NCBI GenBank assembly: GCA_036478235.1
Contig: JAZGDZ010000111.1
Span: forward strand, 1 to 6,823
Reading direction: 5' to 3'
Length of the DNA stretch: 6,823 nucleotides
Source: JACZWZ01 sp036478235
GTDB taxonomy: Bacteria; Actinomycetota; Acidimicrobiia; Spongiisociales; UBA11373
In this document: positions 6,514 through 6,823 of the stretch, piece by piece
Layout: the number at the start of each line of letters is the position of its first letter
Numbering within the stretch: position 1 is the stretch's first letter
Notes under the pieces: model-generated
Databases searched by the model: none
Told to the model about the DNA's origin: nothing
Seen by the model: the letters and a program-made list of their open reading frames with translations, nothing else
Made by a program: the position numbers and the translations under genes

Positions 6514-6523
6514 GTAAGCCTTG

Positions 6524-6537
6524 TTCCTCCCCTTCAG
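6524..6537 (+). repeat. Direct repeat TTCCTCCCCTTCAG, copy 1
   Basis: This 14-base sequence recurs exactly at 6602-6615, 78 bases further on. In this copy the following bases (GTGTCGG) do not complete the hairpin seen at copy 2. Confidence 0.7.
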
Positions 6538-6601
6538 GTGTCGGATTGCGCGATAGGACCGACGAGTCGCCAGGGGACTCGACCAGTTCGCTCGGTTCTC
6601 T

Positions 6602-6627
6602 TTCCTCCCCTTCAGTTCAGGGGGAGG
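6602..6627 (+). repeat. Direct repeat copy 2, with hairpin
   Basis: The second exact copy of TTCCTCCCCTTCAG spans 6602-6615. Here CCTCCCC (6604-6610) pairs with GGGGAGG (6621-6627) as a 7-bp stem around a 10-base loop made of a tandem TTCAG-TTCAG. Copy 1 has a single TTCAG and no matching 3' arm. Confidence 0.65.
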
Positions 6628-6645
6628 CGGCACCGCGGGGAGGAT

Positions 6646-6696
6646 CACTCCCCCCTCGAGGGGGAGTCAGCGAGCGGAGGAACACTCCCCCCTCGA
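6646..6696. repeat. Direct repeat pair CACTCCCCCCTCGA with hairpin
   Basis: The 14-mer CACTCCCCCCTCGA occurs at 6646-6659 and again at 6683-6696, 37 bases apart. The first copy continues into GGGGGAGT, so bases 6647-6667 form a hairpin centred on CTCGAG with one bulged C. The second copy lacks that 3' arm. Short repeats of this type are often dispersed through a genome; whether that holds here cannot be seen from one window. Confidence 0.6.
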
Positions 6697-6794
6697 CCTC
6701 AATCCACGGACGTGACCGACCCGATCCGAAGGAAAGCCTTGTCCCACCTTGCGAATCCCCCGCGGGGCCTCCACCTTTTCTGGGAGCGAGTTTG

Positions 6795-6823
6795 ATGACG
6801 CAATACCTATGCAGCACAAGGCG
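6795..6823 (+). CDS. Possible start of a rightward gene, cut by the window end (partial)
   Basis: ATG at 6795 begins MTQYLCSTR and runs off the window. GGGAG (6782-6786) lies 8 nt upstream at a suitable distance for a ribosome binding site. Only nine full codons are visible, so the product cannot be named. A second ATG at 6809, in another frame, is an alternative. If real, this gene would be divergent from the tetR operon, separated by the repeat-rich region. Confidence 0.2.

Larger units (their letters stand above)
6514..6794. other. Intergenic region with short C/G-rich repeats, no convincing gene
   Basis: About 280 bases upstream of the tetR promoter hold no recognisable gene. Open frames exist on both strands, but their translations are rich in Pro, Arg, Gly and Ser and repeat themselves because the DNA repeats (KGRKEN/KGRNK-like peptides, PPRGG-like peptides). 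Runs such as CTCCCCC and GGGGGAG alternate and can fold into several hairpins. This resembles dispersed intergenic repeat elements more than coding sequence. Confidence 0.6.

Noticed and set aside
6757..6766. CCCCGCGGGG as a terminator hairpin
   Set aside because: It is a palindrome without a loop, only 5 bp per arm, in a very GC-rich stretch with no gene ending nearby.
6487..6795. Open frame of 102 codons on the plus strand through the repeat region
   Set aside because: It consists of translated repeats, overlaps the tetR operator and promoter, and has no ribosome binding site or recognisable domain.
6617..6817. Minus-strand open frame of 66 codons with PPRGG-like peptides
   Set aside because: This is the typical translation of C/G-rich intergenic repeats, with no domain.

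Overview
The window is GC-rich, with dense gene packing, GTG and TTG starts, Shine-Dalgarno sites of the GGAGG type and a GC-rich hairpin terminator without a U tract. This suggests a high-GC bacterium, most likely an actinobacterium. The proteins resemble what I would expect from uncultured Acidimicrobiia-like lineages, but that placement is an impression and not a computed result.

Left part (1-2862). A sulfotransferase-like gene (98-1072, +) may follow the tail of an upstream gene. It converges on a small lipoprotein c-type cytochrome (1098-1538, -). The cytochrome is divergent from a 12-helix membrane protein (1621-2862, +). That protein carries histidines on helices 2, 6 and 10 with a period near 140 residues, including an HVHAGTLGW motif like the heme-ligating helix of cbb3-type oxidases. 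The cytochrome and membrane protein may form a small redox pair.

Middle and right part (2870-6513, all -). A 13-bp perfect hairpin separates the membrane gene from a three-gene operon read leftwards. The operon order is a TetR-family regulator, a 706-residue fusion of an alpha/beta hydrolase with a GT-B-type glycosyltransferase, and an ArsM-like SAM-dependent methyltransferase. The stop and start codons overlap by one base between the first two genes, and 14 nt separate the last two. In front of tetR lie a 24-bp perfect palindrome, a TTGACA/CATAGT promoter whose -10 box lies inside it, and a GGAGG site directly beside it. This is a textbook arrangement for autorepression.

The most notable finding is that the methyltransferase reading frame does not end where a standard translation stops. 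An in-frame TGA at 3098-3100 falls exactly where the arsenite methyltransferase family has a conserved metal-binding Cys (WTG-[C/U]-IAGGLP). Another 55 codons of family-like sequence follow to a TAG at 2930-2932. Starting 10 nt after the TGA there is a hairpin with a G-U in its apical loop, about 18 nt from the TGA. This fits the loose bacterial SECIS description. I therefore annotate a probable selenoprotein of 263 residues, replacing an apparent 207-residue truncation.

The last 300 bases (6514-6823) hold no convincing full gene. They contain C/G-rich short direct repeats and hairpins of the kind found in intergenic repeat families, and possibly the first codons of a rightward gene at 6795.
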